This document shows, in pieces, positions 1-10,009 of a stretch of DNA of 64,000 nt. The translations under genes and the position numbers were made by a program. Location of the stretch: assembly GCF_901709675.1 (NCBI RefSeq), contig NC_051100.1:5644001-5708000 (forward strand). Reading direction: 5' to 3'. How positions within the stretch are numbered: the first letter of the stretch is position 1; every line of letters begins with the position of its first letter. Source of the stretch: Syngnathus acus (lineage: Eukaryota; Chordata; Actinopteri; Syngnathiformes; Syngnathidae). The notes below the pieces were generated by a model. That model did not search any database. It saw only the letters and a program-made list of their open reading frames with translations, and was not told the DNA's origin.

Positions 1-149
1 TTAAACCTTTTACTTTTCCTTGACTCTGAAAAGTTGAACCATTCAGTTGTTGAAACTTTCCAAATGGTGTGGAAACATTCTTGCTTAGTTAGTCATCTAA
101 AATGCTCCACTAGTTTCTGTTTCCACGACCTTGTAAAACAATGAGCTGG

Positions 150-420
150 GACCCTCCGCACTGATTAACCAGTTGCTGAGGTGACCACCAAACACCCCCA
201 CCCTGCTTTCTCTCAATAAATACTCTCTTGCAAGAATCCAAAGTCAGACCTCATTCGATCATCGCTGTACGCACAGCGACGAATGACTCTCCACTTGCAA
301 GTGCTTAAAAAGGGCATATTGTCTCCACTCTAACAGACAATATACTTTTTTCAGGGCCGATTATTGGTGGTTAAGGACGACGATAACCAATAACGGCCCT
401 GATAATCAGGCCGGGCAATA
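150..420 (+). mobile_element. Possible LTR remnant with two hairpins (fancl intron 8)
   Basis: An AATAAA-containing stretch at about 215 (tctcaataaatactctcttg) is followed by a block resembling an R-U5 segment. A hairpin follows at about 314-344 (atattgtc paired with gacaatat), then a second at about 353-402 (cagggccg...attggt paired with accaataacggccctg). The polyadenylation-like signal and compact structure recall an LTR. No partner LTR, primer-binding site or coding part is visible, so the class is uncertain. Confidence 0.25.
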
Positions 421-435
421 ATTGGTGTTTGTTAC

Positions 436-586
436 CGATAGCTATTCGCCTCATAGTGTCAGAAAGACTCGGCTTTTCTGGCTCCAGAATCCAAGTCTTT
501 GCGTCAACCTCATCAAGAACATCCCAGAACTCAGTCAGAGCCTCTATGACCAGCAGGAACTGGTTGTGGAGTTGGTTCAAAGACGA
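436..586 (-). CDS. fancl: fancl coding exon 8 (last one in the window)
   Basis: The exon has 151 bp and encodes residues 177-226 plus one base. SSLNQLHNQFLLVIEAL is followed by FWDVLDEVDAKTWILEPEKP and ends MRRIAI. It aligns with human SSLISIYSQFLAAIESL, FWDVMDEIDEKTWVLEPEKP and ARRIAL. The acceptor has a long pyrimidine tract ending gattttccag. The donor is read as G|gtaaca at 430-435. The next FANCL exon was not found in 1-429. Confidence 0.96.
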
Positions 587-3500
587 CTGGAAAATCAGAG
601 AAGAAGCAGAAATCAATAGAGCATTATTTGACTCAAACGAGTAACACAAAACAGAAAACAAAAATCAGCGAAACTTGGGGCAGACGCATTAACGTGGAAA
701 CGGAAAGCTGAGAGAGATGCGGGTAAGCAATACAGATGGTACGAGTGGGAAAGAAATTAGAGCGAAAAAAAAAAAAAGAACCAAAAAATTATAGGTCATT
801 GTGCCAACACAGTGCACACAATTAAGCATCGTCCAGGTACTGAGAGCCTCTGCAATTACAGCCCAATTAATGCCAGTGGCATGATTATGCTTAGCGCTCA
901 CGATAACTATGCTAAGCCCAGTTCAGGAAGATTAAAAAAGAAAAAGAAAGATAAGCGCAGGTAATTGAATTCTTCCTGTATCTAAGACAGCCGTACCAGT
1001 GAAAGCAGGAATTTAGTAAAGACTCAACGTGAGCTCCAGTTCCCTCAATACTCTTAACGGTAATAGCTACACACAAGCTATTACACTTTATTGAGTCAAT
1101 TACAAAACAATAGGCTGAGCATTTACATTTTTATGTTGATATATGTGAAGCTTTATCTATACATAATGATAATACAGCAAGAAACTGTACTGCCCTTAAT
1201 ACACATGAATTTAAATGTTCCAAAAGCAGCTTAAGTGATACTTAATTTCTCTTTTGTGCTCAGTTTACACAGTTAAGGAAAACCAAATATGGCTTTTATG
1301 CGGTTGCTGCCTGCCCCTAAATTATTGGACTAATTCAATTGTGTTATTTTCCGAACTGCAGTAAAATGTTTGTTTCCTTCTTTGACTAACAAAGTGCAAA
1401 GCCCTCTTTTAAACAGAGTTGGGAAATTCTTTTTCTGTATTTTGGCGGTTGGCAAACAACTTTTGGTGCATGACACCACTTTCTGAAATAGAGTATGGGT
1501 CTGCATAATACGATTTCACAGCTTCCTATTAAACCCTACTCTGTCCAAAAACTAAAATAAAACTTTGTAACAAAATTCATTTTCGAACTACTCCACTCCG
1601 GACGGCGTTACAGAGCGCCGTACGCCAACCGGAGTCAAATTCCTTGTTTGGCATGCACAAACTTGGCCATTAAAGCTGATTCTGATTCTGATTTTGTCAT
1701 TCCATCAGTACCGATGGAATGTCCACCTCTATTAAAGCTGCCCAGAGGTTTCGTGGCAACAAACCAGGCTGTTGTCCTTTTCGCTAACCCTAATCAATCT
1801 CTTAGGTCGCTACTTGAAGTCACCACAACAGGAGTTAAAACCTAATCTGAATTTTGATTAACTCAAAACCCAAGATATAGACTGCACTGTGGGTTACCTG
1901 TGTATGATCGAGCATTTAAATTGGAGTAGCAACCAAACGTATTATAATATACTGCAAAAAAAAAAACTCATTCAATTAAAAACGCAAAATCTATATAGAG
2001 CACACACTGTTAGATTGGGATAGGAATTAGTTGTTAATTTCTGCCCTGAGTAGCACATCTTGGCCCTGCAACAGAGCAAGCAATAATTAGTCTTTCAAAT
2101 GAACATGTCAGGACTGCCGACAGACAGGCCCTTCCCCCTGGCCTACACTCACGCACATACACACGCACACACACTTAGCCATCACTCATTAGACAAAAAA
2201 AAAATGCACTTGGCATAGATGTGCATGTACGCACACAGAGACAGCACAAAGACATACGTGCACACACACGCACACACACACTTCATGTTGTAGTGTGGGA
2301 GAGATCCATCACCAGCCCAGCAGGCAGACAGGCTCCATACGGTAGCGCTGTTCTAAGCTGGTCCTCACTGTATGCCTGCCATGTAACCCCCCCCCACCAC
2401 CACACACACACACACACACACAAACACACACACGCACCCAGTCAGTCCGTCCTACAATTTCTTTGAAAATCTGATAACAATGCTTTTGATATTGGGCAGT
2501 CGTCGTTATGAGGGACAAAACAACCACTGATGTGAGGAGTGAACTGATGAATGAAACGACAATAAAGAGGAGGCAATTCAGTTAACAAAAAAAAAATCTT
2601 TGTTTTTTGTTTTCCACATGAAAACAGCTGTATAACAAGTAGCTTCATTTGACTACTGTGCAGATGCGATAACAAGAGAGAAGTCAAACATGAGTTGATT
2701 CAACAACAGCGTTTGAATTGATGGAGGCTGCTCAGATGAGAGGCAAATTTCCTTGGAAGAAAACCAGAGCACGAGTGTTACCATCAATTCATTTGCATAC
2801 CTGCGGTGTCCATCTTAAGTCAAGGGGGACAGGCAGGTCAGCTGAGCATTCAGGAGCCTCTGCCGGGTGCTGTTGACGTGGAAGATGGGTCCGTTAAGCA
2901 CACCGAATTAAGAATTTGACATTAAAGACTTGAATTGAACAATACACCTTAAAATCACGTCAAATATATAAAACATGATATAATATTAAAAAATAAAAAT
3001 AAAATCAATCAACTCAACCAACAAGATGTCCAATATTGGTTGTGATAAAATTTGAAATGAAAAACGTTTAAGTGGATTTACATTCCGACAACATTTCACC
3101 ATTGACTTAAAAGGTAGCGCTTAAAAAAACTGTGCTTCTTATTTCCAGACAGTAAAAGTACGATAAGCATGTTTTGCATCAGCATAAATACAATTTTCTC
3201 TCCCTAAAACTTTCCACATTTACCCTTGCTTTCCCTTCCCTGTCATCCGCAACTCCTCCAGCACTGTTTCGCCCCCTTGCTGTGCTAAATGAGGGATGAC
3301 CTGGCGCAAGATCGGGTGGAAGAAGCTGGAAGGCAGGTACGTATTTTTACAGTTCCAGAAAGAAGAGTGTAAATGGCCAGGTGGGCAGGTGGGCACAGAG
3401 TGGGCTCTCAGCATCCTCCCTTGTCCCAGGTGGATGTCAGCTGGGCTTAGGTAAGCATCGCCGCATCGTGGTAAAGTCAAACAAATATCGTAAATCAACA

Positions 3501-3700
3501 GCTGCCTGTGCTCTTAATAATTGCCATAAAAAGCCTGGCCATGTACCGTTGAAAAAGTGATATTTGAAGTAAGAATTAACCCACCAAAATTTCATCCAGA
3601 TAAAAAAAAAATTAATAAAAAAGTATGATGGTATTTTTGAACCATTTTTTAAAATTTAATATTTATGTTTTGTGAGATTATATCACATGTGATATAAGTG

Positions 3701-3737
<37 letters not shown>

Positions 3738-6700
3738 TCATTTGTTGGATGCTTTGTTGTAATGATTTTGAGATTTTGGTATTAGTTACTGTGAAGTTCT
3801 TTTAGACTGATTAAGGGCTTTAAAAAAATCAAATTGTAATTTGACAATACAAGTGATGCTACTGTCCATGTTTCCAAGACTTTTAGATTTAATAGCAGCT
3901 ATCAAGAGAATTACATTCAAGTTTTATTATCCTTCTCCTACTATAAAGGGTAACAACGCATCATGTCCGAGATTCCTTTCAACCATTTATAGTAACATGG
4001 TTGTCACTGTCCATGTACATATCTTAAAAGCAGCAAGTAGTGACACGCAAATGTAGATAAGACGAAGTGTACTTGCTTTCTCTGTTCATAGAGAATCACT
4101 TTCTATCTCTGTGGAGATGTTTTATCTGTGCTACATCTCACTCACACTGGGTTATCAAGTCTGTACACCCTCTCCAGTTTGCCCCAGATTTAAGGGCCCA
4201 GATGTAAATCGCTGATTTGTTATCAGCAAATTGAATGGCCCATATGTGGTAAATGAAGTCAGACCTGGATCTGGATTGGCTGAATATCAACATCAAGATG
4301 GACCACGTTCCATGTGATAATGAATCATTTTATCAAGAAGATGACCTAGTCATCAATGCCGACTGTATGTGTGTTTTTACACACTTACCTTAGATTTGAG
4401 GTGAATGGTAAGAATGTGCTGCCGTCCAGACGAGTCCTCGGCTTTCACCTTCAACGTTTGAAACTGCGTGTCTATGAAAAGTAGTCTGCAGTTTAAAAAA
4501 AAAACACAAACACGACAATGTGAATGCTACTACGTTAAGGTGCAGATGTCATGTCTAAATAATAATATATAAAAATGTATTTTTCCAAATTTGCGTTGGT
4601 TCCCTTATTTAAAGTCTCTGTCCCACTGAAGAATTGTGAGTGCGTTCTTGTCAAGGTTCGTTCAAAGTCCGCAGCCGTTCGACTATACTTTTGAATTTTG
4701 AACATAAAAAAAATCATTAGTCAAAAAAATTTATATTGCTAGAAAGAACTAGCATTGTTAGCGAAATATTTTACAATTCAGTGTTTATTTATATCCCAAT
4801 GAATAAGCTAAAACAAATGTGTTTTTTTCTTTTAAAGACTGAACAGCATTAACATAGTTCAGCTACTTTTGTTAAAGCTTACATTTCTCTTGCACGTAAA
4901 GTTAAATTTTCTATAGAATTGTTTGTGGCTTACTTGACTACATTTTCTAATGCAGAGCATTTGCACATTTTCATAAAGCATTGAACCCAAGGAAAAAAAA
5001 AATAAACTAATAAAATCACGCGTCTCTGGATGACTTTACGAGCGAGATCACGGTCGCAGGCTATGCTCGGCCTATAAATTCGACCCTCCTTCCTGAGCTG
5101 ATTACAACCTGCTGAGGCGGAGGACACTGCACTGATCTGTCCCGATCATGCACCAGCACTACAGTCAGATTTACTGCCCTGCCCGCCGCTGCTTCAGCAC
5201 GCTATGAAGGACTCGGAGCTTCCCCCTTTCCAGTCCAGTTTCTAGTCAACTGAAACTTTGAGACAAAAGACTGATCTAAGACAAAGGAATTGTAGAGTCC
5301 CTCCTCAAGATTTACAGTACCTTACAAAGTGTGGTGAGCTTGACGTGGCTGTATATTTGCTAAGGATTTATGGAGTGTGTTAGAGAGGAGTGATGGGAGC
5401 AGTGTCCCCGGGGATGACATGCACGCACCATCTTAGGAAGGTGATGGAATGATGGCCGACCATGTCCGCGGCGAGTACCTCATAAATGTGACCGTTCAAT
5501 CGCACGCTTGCAATCAAACACAAGTGAAGGGTATTCACATTGAAGTCGACACATACAAAATGCACAATGTAATGAGGCCAATTTGCTTCTCTTTCCCCAC
5601 CTCTTATCCCCAATTGCTCCATATCTATTGTATCTCTATATTTATCTTCAAACACAGAATCTTTTTTTTTTTTTGTAATTCACACACATCCTTGTCTTTG
5701 CGGCGCTTTGATACCGATAGCGGTGCCAGATGCTGAAAGTTGATAAATATAATCTTGCACCAGAAGACAGCTTCTGTGTCATGATAGCTTAATATCCTCG
5801 AGTACTCATACACAAATAGTAGTATAGAGCAATAAAAAAGCCATTACACTTTACAGCTATAAATACACAAATCTGTCAAGCGAGAGCATTTAATAGATCT
5901 TTCCAAGTGAACAAAGTGACAAGCATCCGAGGGAAAAGAGCTGACACTTAGTAAAATCCGCTAATTAAATGATTGTGGCTTTACGAAAAGAAAACTCCAA
6001 TCCAGTGACATGACACTTTTGTCATGGCACCAGCAAAAGCCCCATCATATCTTTTGTCTCTTTTGAGATACCAGCAGAAAACGGCACATAATACGAGCTA
6101 AACGAGGGAGGGTGGTACAATTTTGCAGACTCCAAAATAGAGAAAAGTAGGATCAATTATATTTCACATATCACATACAGAGCCACAGCACAAACTCTTA
6201 CTTCAACTTATATATGCGCTGTCTGAACACAGTCTTCTATTTATGTACCAAATCACAGTCGTATGCAACAAGGCAAAACGGGTTTTGGAAATCCAGTACA
6301 ATCAGTTCAAATCCTTTCTATTTGAATGATTTCTTAACCATTTGTATTTCATTTTTACAAAAGGACTGTTTAGTTTTTCCACAACCAGTAGTTGTATCAG
6401 GAGTAAAAAAAAAAAAAAAAAAAGTCTCAACAGTGCATCACTAACACACACCTCTTCTTCACATGTTAGCAGGAACGAGTTACGATCCCTACTTGGCCGT
6501 GATGGAAACAGCGTGACAGTCAGACATCATGCTGGGAAGACTGATGAGACCATCCCGTTTGCAACCCCACGGCCAACCGAGCTGCTTCCAGATAGAAACA
6601 TGCAAATTTGTGCCGGGGTATACGCATACTTGTGTACTGTATGTGAGCTTGACTTATGTGTGTTAATTAAAGCTATAGTCACAGGCGGGCCGCCAGGGTG

Positions 6701-9419
6701 CGCGCACATTTCACGATGTGGCGACTGAAAAAAAATAAAGGTTGTAAACGTACAACCAGCCAGGTCTAAAAGTCGCCCTATGTGGTGAATACAATGTAAA
6801 CAAAGGTGCCGAGCTATTATGTCTAATACGGTGAGGCGATCAGACTTCGGCTGCTGACTTTATCTCCGAAGCCAGGTAACGGTTGATCTGGGGTTGGGGT
6901 TGGGGGGGTGAGAGGGAGAGACAGAACAACTCATTTACCTGGCCCAATCAGCAGACAGAATTACATCTAAAATCCCCTAGTGGCTATTAACACAGCCTAT
7001 GCCAATTAAGACACTAAGCGACTCTCAAGTGCTTTGGAGATTGAGGTCCACCGTGTATAATGCCTCACATTTCCAGCATATCTTCCCCCTTCTATTAAAA
7101 CCTGAGAGTCTTCAATTAGAGCTATTTGCATTTTACTAATATCATAATTGTAGCTGTGGTCATTAAGAGCAAAGTGGAAAATGACTATAGTAGCCAAGGA
7201 CTAATCCATGCAAGAAAAAAAAAAAAAAGTCTCCATCTCCATTTTGCAGCTCAACTCCTCCTGAGGAGAGAAGTCATTGCTATTTACAGGGCCTGTCACA
7301 ACACGTGTACTGACAGTTATTAAATGTGACCGGACTTTAACTACAACTCAATAACTAAAAATAAGGAAGTCATTAAGATCCATTTGTTAGCGTGGAGTTA
7401 TGTTGTTGCAGGGCAGCCAATGAGAATGTACTACTCGGAGAGCACATCAGCGGATGTTAGTCCAATTAAAAACACTTTGACACAGTTACAAATAATCAGA
7501 CCTCTGGGGAGCACACACAAAAACTCCCTATCATTAATATCATAGAAACAATTGACTTATTTCCTTAATAGCTCTATCTTGTGGCACCTTTTTGTTTCAA
7601 TAGAAGCTCCCTAAATAGCTAAATTTTGGTTACCGTGGATTTTGGTCCACCGTCTTTTCTTCCAGAAATTATGTCAAGGGTTTTTGCACATCCTATAGAA
7701 ACTCACTTGTCCCACCCAAGGGTTTCCATTTCCAAGATGAGTTGGGAGTAGTACTGTGGAGGCGGAATTGAGGCGCACATTGGATGGTTTCTTAGGCACA
7801 CTTCCTGCAATAACAGGGACGACAATAACGCCACAATACAATGCACAACACTTCTCACTCAATTATTTACTGTAATAAAAAAAAAAAAATCAAAAACACA
7901 AATATAGTCAAGCTGAGACTGGGTCTGGAGGAATAAAACAATAAACGGGTTATTAACGGAATATAATATTCATGTACGTGTGTGCCACCAAATCGATGTG
8001 TGGGATTCCCATGAACAACAATGTCAACAAAGCATCGCTAATCAATATATCATTGCTCTGCTTACCAAGACAGTCTTCAGTTCCAGAATGAAACTGACAA
8101 GATCAGTGGACTGATGCAGTCTCTGCAATAGAAGGAAGAGACATCTTTGAATGGCAAGATAATAAAGTGACACTTTTTTTTCTTCTTCCTCAAGCCAGCC
8201 ATTCAAATCAAACACGTGTTTGTGATTAATGGGGGCTGCCACCTCCTTTAATAATTAATGATAGCTTAAAGGCTGCGAAAATAATGAACTTTGCAGCCCG
8301 AGGTGAAATATCAATCTCATGCAAATAACCCTGAGGGACCACATAACAAATAGGGACATTTTCCAGGCGGTGTTAATTAAACAGTGAAAAATATTTTTCT
8401 CAGCTTCTGAGTGAAGTGTGCTTGATGGGTGCACAGGAACAATGCCAGGTATGACACAGTCAACACAAAAGATGTGAAATGACTCAGACAAAAACAATCA
8501 ATCAAAGATTTTGTCAGTATAGTAAGTGCAGATTCCCAACCACTGTGGATTACTGTGCTATAAGAGATCATCAGGTGTGCATGTGGGATTATCTAATATC
8601 AAAGTACTACTACAAAGTCTACTCATATAAAATAATTGCCTTGCCCCAATAAAGGCTGGGAAACATTATTGTAGTGCATTACCTGCTTTACAATGTGTTC
8701 ATAGCCATTTATGAGGTGTTTTAACTTCCAACAGCAATGCAACCTATAAAATAGGATGCATGTTTATACCTACAGTTAAGGATGGAAAACATCAGCAACA
8801 AAAACAACAATAGTCTATGAATCAATTGTATGAACGACATCATACATACTTGGCCTTTTTGAGTTGGCGATCTGGTGGTAGATGTATTCTCAGTCTCAGG
8901 TCTTTTTCCTATCCATAAAAAAAACACCCGCTAAGTTACATAGTCAAGTTTAAAAAAAAAAAAAAAAAACACGACAACATGAGTTTGCAAATTAGTTGTT
9001 TACACAAACTATTTGGCGTCTGTATTTTCAAATGAGCCTCATGTCTGCTTTTTTATTCAACTTGATTAAGAAGTGTTAATTTACAAAGTATTTTAATGGA
9101 CATTTATTTAGTTTATCATCTGTCCTTAACTCTCATGCACGCATAGACATATATTAAATACGCTTGAAACTGCAATTTGCAGCTTTTAGTAAATACACAT
9201 ATATGTATGATGCAAAATCGAAAGGGGAAACTGGGGAACAAATCTGCAACCTTTGCGGAGCAGTCCCACAATACTTGGAGCCATTGTGCATTGTTTTAAA
9301 ACGTACTACTGATCTGTCTTCACTCCACCTACATGCACAGTGATGAATCCATCGTAGATCGTTTTCTCCACGTTGAGGGGTAAGAGAATTGGGTTATCGT
9401 TTACCAGTATAGAAGCCAT
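436..9419 (-). CDS. fancl: fancl, E3 ubiquitin-protein ligase FANCL (5' part, coding exons 1-8)
   Basis: FANCL is the RING E3 ligase of the nuclear Fanconi anaemia core complex. With the E2 UBE2T it monoubiquitinates FANCD2 and FANCI during interstrand-crosslink repair. Eight exons join without a frame break: 9333-9419, 8850-8908, 8683-8743, 8066-8122, 7707-7804, 4389-4485, 2801-2869 and 436-586. They total 679 nt, or 226 codons plus one base. Every junction shows an AG acceptor and GT donor, and all phases agree. Recognisable FANCL stretches include YDGFIT (residues 22-27, E2-like-fold domain), PPPQYYSQL and TLGWDK (UBC/RWD domain), KAEDSSGRQH, LRWTPQ and FWDVLDEVDAKTW followed by LEPEKP. 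Human FANCL is 375 residues, so about 60% is here. The rest of the central domain and the RING lie left of base 1. There is no stop or frameshift, so the gene looks functional. The recognition is from memory of the human protein. Confidence 0.97.
1585..1694 (+). mobile_element. LINE 3' end with (GATTCT)n tail
   Basis: GGAGTCAAATTCCTTGTTTG followed by gcatgcacaaacttggcc and a TAAAGCTGATTCTGATTCTG tail is a 3' end recurrent in fish genomes. I associate it with an L2/CR1-like or Rex-type non-LTR retrotransposon that ends in a short hexamer repeat. Only the last 110 bp are present, as in most 5'-truncated LINE copies. The family name is not certain. A GC-rich hairpin (ggcg...cgcc) precedes the tail. 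Confidence 0.7.
2140..2436 (+). repeat. CA-rich microsatellite cluster
   Basis: Imperfect CA runs occur at about 2144-2175 and 2255-2282, and a C9 tract plus (CA)n at about 2387-2434. Open frames across this block only reflect the repeat (runs of HTHTHT or CVCVCV). Confidence 0.9.
2801..2869 (-). CDS. fancl: fancl coding exon 7
   Basis: The exon has 69 bp, 23 whole codons (residues 154-176). It reads HPAEAPECSADLPVPLDLRW then TPQ, matching human YPAESPDYFVDFPVPFCASW then TPQ. The acceptor is cgtcaacag, with a short pyrimidine tract, and the donor is gtatgc. Confidence 0.93.
2870..4388. other. fancl intron 6
   Basis: This is AT-rich intron DNA. A (TA)n microsatellite lies at 3703-3731. No other feature was recognised. 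Confidence 0.85.
3703..3731. repeat. (TA)n microsatellite
   Basis: Fourteen consecutive AT dinucleotides sit in intron 6 of fancl. Confidence 0.95.
4389..4485 (-). CDS. fancl: fancl coding exon 6
   Basis: The exon has 97 bp and encodes the end of residue 121 and residues 122-153. LLFIDTQFQTLKVKAEDSSG aligns with human LVYADTCFSTIKLKAEDASG. RQHILTIHLKSK follows. The acceptor is aaactgcag and the donor is gtaagt. It lies 3.2 kb from exon 5 across the largest intron. Confidence 0.95.
4486..7706. other. fancl intron 5 (largest intron in the window)
   Basis: This 3.2-kb intron holds a CpG-richer segment at about 5020-5240, a poly-A tract at about 6404-6421, a GGGGTT-rich stretch near 6890-6910 and a regulatory-looking block at about 6950-7220. 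No exon-like open frame was found in it. Confidence 0.8.
6950..7220. promoter_or_regulatory. Candidate conserved non-coding element in fancl intron 5
   Basis: Balanced-complexity sequence carries clustered homeodomain-type cores (CAATTA, CTATTAA, TTCAATTAGAG) and a POU-like ATTTGCATTT. It lacks the low-complexity runs of its neighbours. That texture is typical of developmental enhancers. The call is by appearance only; no alignment was possible. Confidence 0.35.
7707..7804 (-). CDS. fancl: fancl coding exon 5
   Basis: The exon has 98 bp and encodes residues 89-120 plus two bases. It contains IPPPQYYSQLILEMETLGWD, matching human LPPPPQFYSSLIEEIGTLGWD. The acceptor is ttattgcag and the donor is gtgagt. 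It begins the central UBC/RWD domain, which binds FANCD2/FANCI in other vertebrates. Confidence 0.95.
8066..8122 (-). CDS. fancl: fancl coding exon 4
   Basis: The exon has 57 bp, 19 whole codons (residues 70-88): RLHQSTDLVSFILELKTVL, matching human RMQHSPDLMSFMMELKMLL. The acceptor is tctattgcag and the donor is gtaagc. It joins the ELF domain to the central UBC/RWD domain. Confidence 0.95.
8225..8480. promoter_or_regulatory. Candidate conserved non-coding element in fancl intron 3
   Basis: The block contains TTAATAATTAATGATAG, a perfect octamer ATGCAAAT (8319-8326) and GTTAATTAAACAG. These are POU/homeodomain-type sites in otherwise non-repetitive DNA between exons 4 and 3. The function is inferred from motif texture only. 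Confidence 0.35.
8683..8743 (-). CDS. fancl: fancl coding exon 3
   Basis: The exon has 61 bp. It encodes the end of residue 49 and residues 50-69, LHCCWKLKHLINGYEHIVKQ, matching human LLCSWQLRTILSGYHRIVQQ. The acceptor is ttttatag and the donor is gtaatg. The phase fits exons 2 and 4. Confidence 0.93.
8850..8908 (-). CDS. fancl: fancl coding exon 2
   Basis: The exon encodes residues 30-48 plus two bases: EKDLRLRIHLPPD followed by RQLKKA. It corresponds to the human GRDFHLRIVLPEDLQLKNA segment of the ELF domain. The acceptor is tggatag and the donor is gtatgt. The split codon AA|G is completed by exon 3. The length is 59 bp. Confidence 0.93.
9333..9419 (-). CDS. fancl: fancl coding exon 1
   Basis: This exon encodes residues 1-29 of the E2-like-fold (ELF) domain. 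The start codon is the complement of CAT at 9417-9419. It was chosen because the following MASILVNDNP and NPILLPLN align with the human N-terminus (human LLLPQN). No in-frame ATG was seen in the 60 bases upstream. The exon ends GTGCAT before the donor gtaggt (9327-9332). An untranslated part upstream is expected but its limit cannot be seen. Confidence 0.93.
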
Positions 9420-9687
9420 CAAACTGCTATCAAAACATCTGTCAAACGCTAATGCGACCTGTGCCACCAACTCCGTGCGCCTGATTTGTCTAATGCATGG
9501 ACTAAACTTTGAAAGTTTAATAGTTTCACTTTTGTGTTGAAATAAAATACACTTAGCGAGTAATATACGTTGTTTTAACTTTCAAATAGTAAGCAGAGGA
9601 AATAACCTCGGTTTCCGCTACCATCAGCCAAACAAACATGACAACGTCACCGAGTTGCGTTCAGGAACTCAAAGGAAAATTGTAAAA
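9420..9687 (-). promoter_or_regulatory. fancl: fancl upstream / presumed promoter
   Basis: This is the sequence just upstream of the fancl start codon. On the gene strand it carries a CRE half-site type motif, GGTGACGTTGTCA (TGACGT core, about 9644-9649), and an ETS-like AGCGGAAACC (about 9610-9619). Both motif types are common in housekeeping promoters. There is no convincing TATA box and no dense CpG island. The promoter call rests mainly on position; the start of transcription cannot be fixed from sequence. Confidence 0.5.
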
Positions 9688-9689
9688 TA

Positions 9690-10007
9690 CAGTATTCCCT
9701 CGTTTATCGCGGATAATTGGTTCCAAATATCACCCGCGATAAGTGAAATCCGCGAAGTACGGTCACCATCAAGAAGTACTGGGCAGGCTAACGAGTTAGC
9801 GGAAAGATGTTAATTCGCGATTGTGCTAACACGCGAAAACAGACTTAAAGGAATGTAAACGAACATTTGGAGCAATACTACGTTAGACACGTTTCCTCAA
9901 TTTAGAATTTTTATTTTGACTTTTAAATGTTTTTTTAATTTGGAAGAAAAAATCTGCGATGTAGTGAAGCTGCTATAAACGAAACGCGAAGTAGCGAGGG
10001 ATCACTG
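9690..10007. mobile_element. Tigger/pogo-like MITE (318 bp) with TA target duplication
   Basis: The element begins CAGTATTCCCTCGTTTATCG and ends, read inwards on the other strand, CAGTGATCCCTCGCTACTTC. It is flanked by TA on both sides (9688-9689 and 10008-10009). Both ends continue into CGCGGAT/CGCGAAGT-rich subterminal sequence, as in Tigger-type elements of the Tc1/mariner superfamily. It has no open reading frame, so it is a non-autonomous copy. It sits about 270 bp upstream of the fancl start codon. Confidence 0.85.
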
Positions 10008-10009
10008 TA

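Larger units (their letters stand above)
587..2800. other. fancl intron 7
   Basis: This is non-coding DNA between exons 8 and 7. It holds the LINE tail at 1585-1694 and the CA-rich block at 2140-2436. The rest is AT-rich single-copy-looking sequence with no recognised feature. Confidence 0.85.

Noticed and set aside
2221-2527. Open frames across CA/TG repeats (also 11762-12057, 17837-18205, 29006-29443)
   Set aside because: The translations are dipeptide runs from microsatellites or homopolymers with no start or splice support.
6970-6990. CCCCTAGTGGCTA as a CTCF site in fancl intron 5
   Set aside because: It matches only the first half of the CTCF core, with at least two mismatches in the rest.
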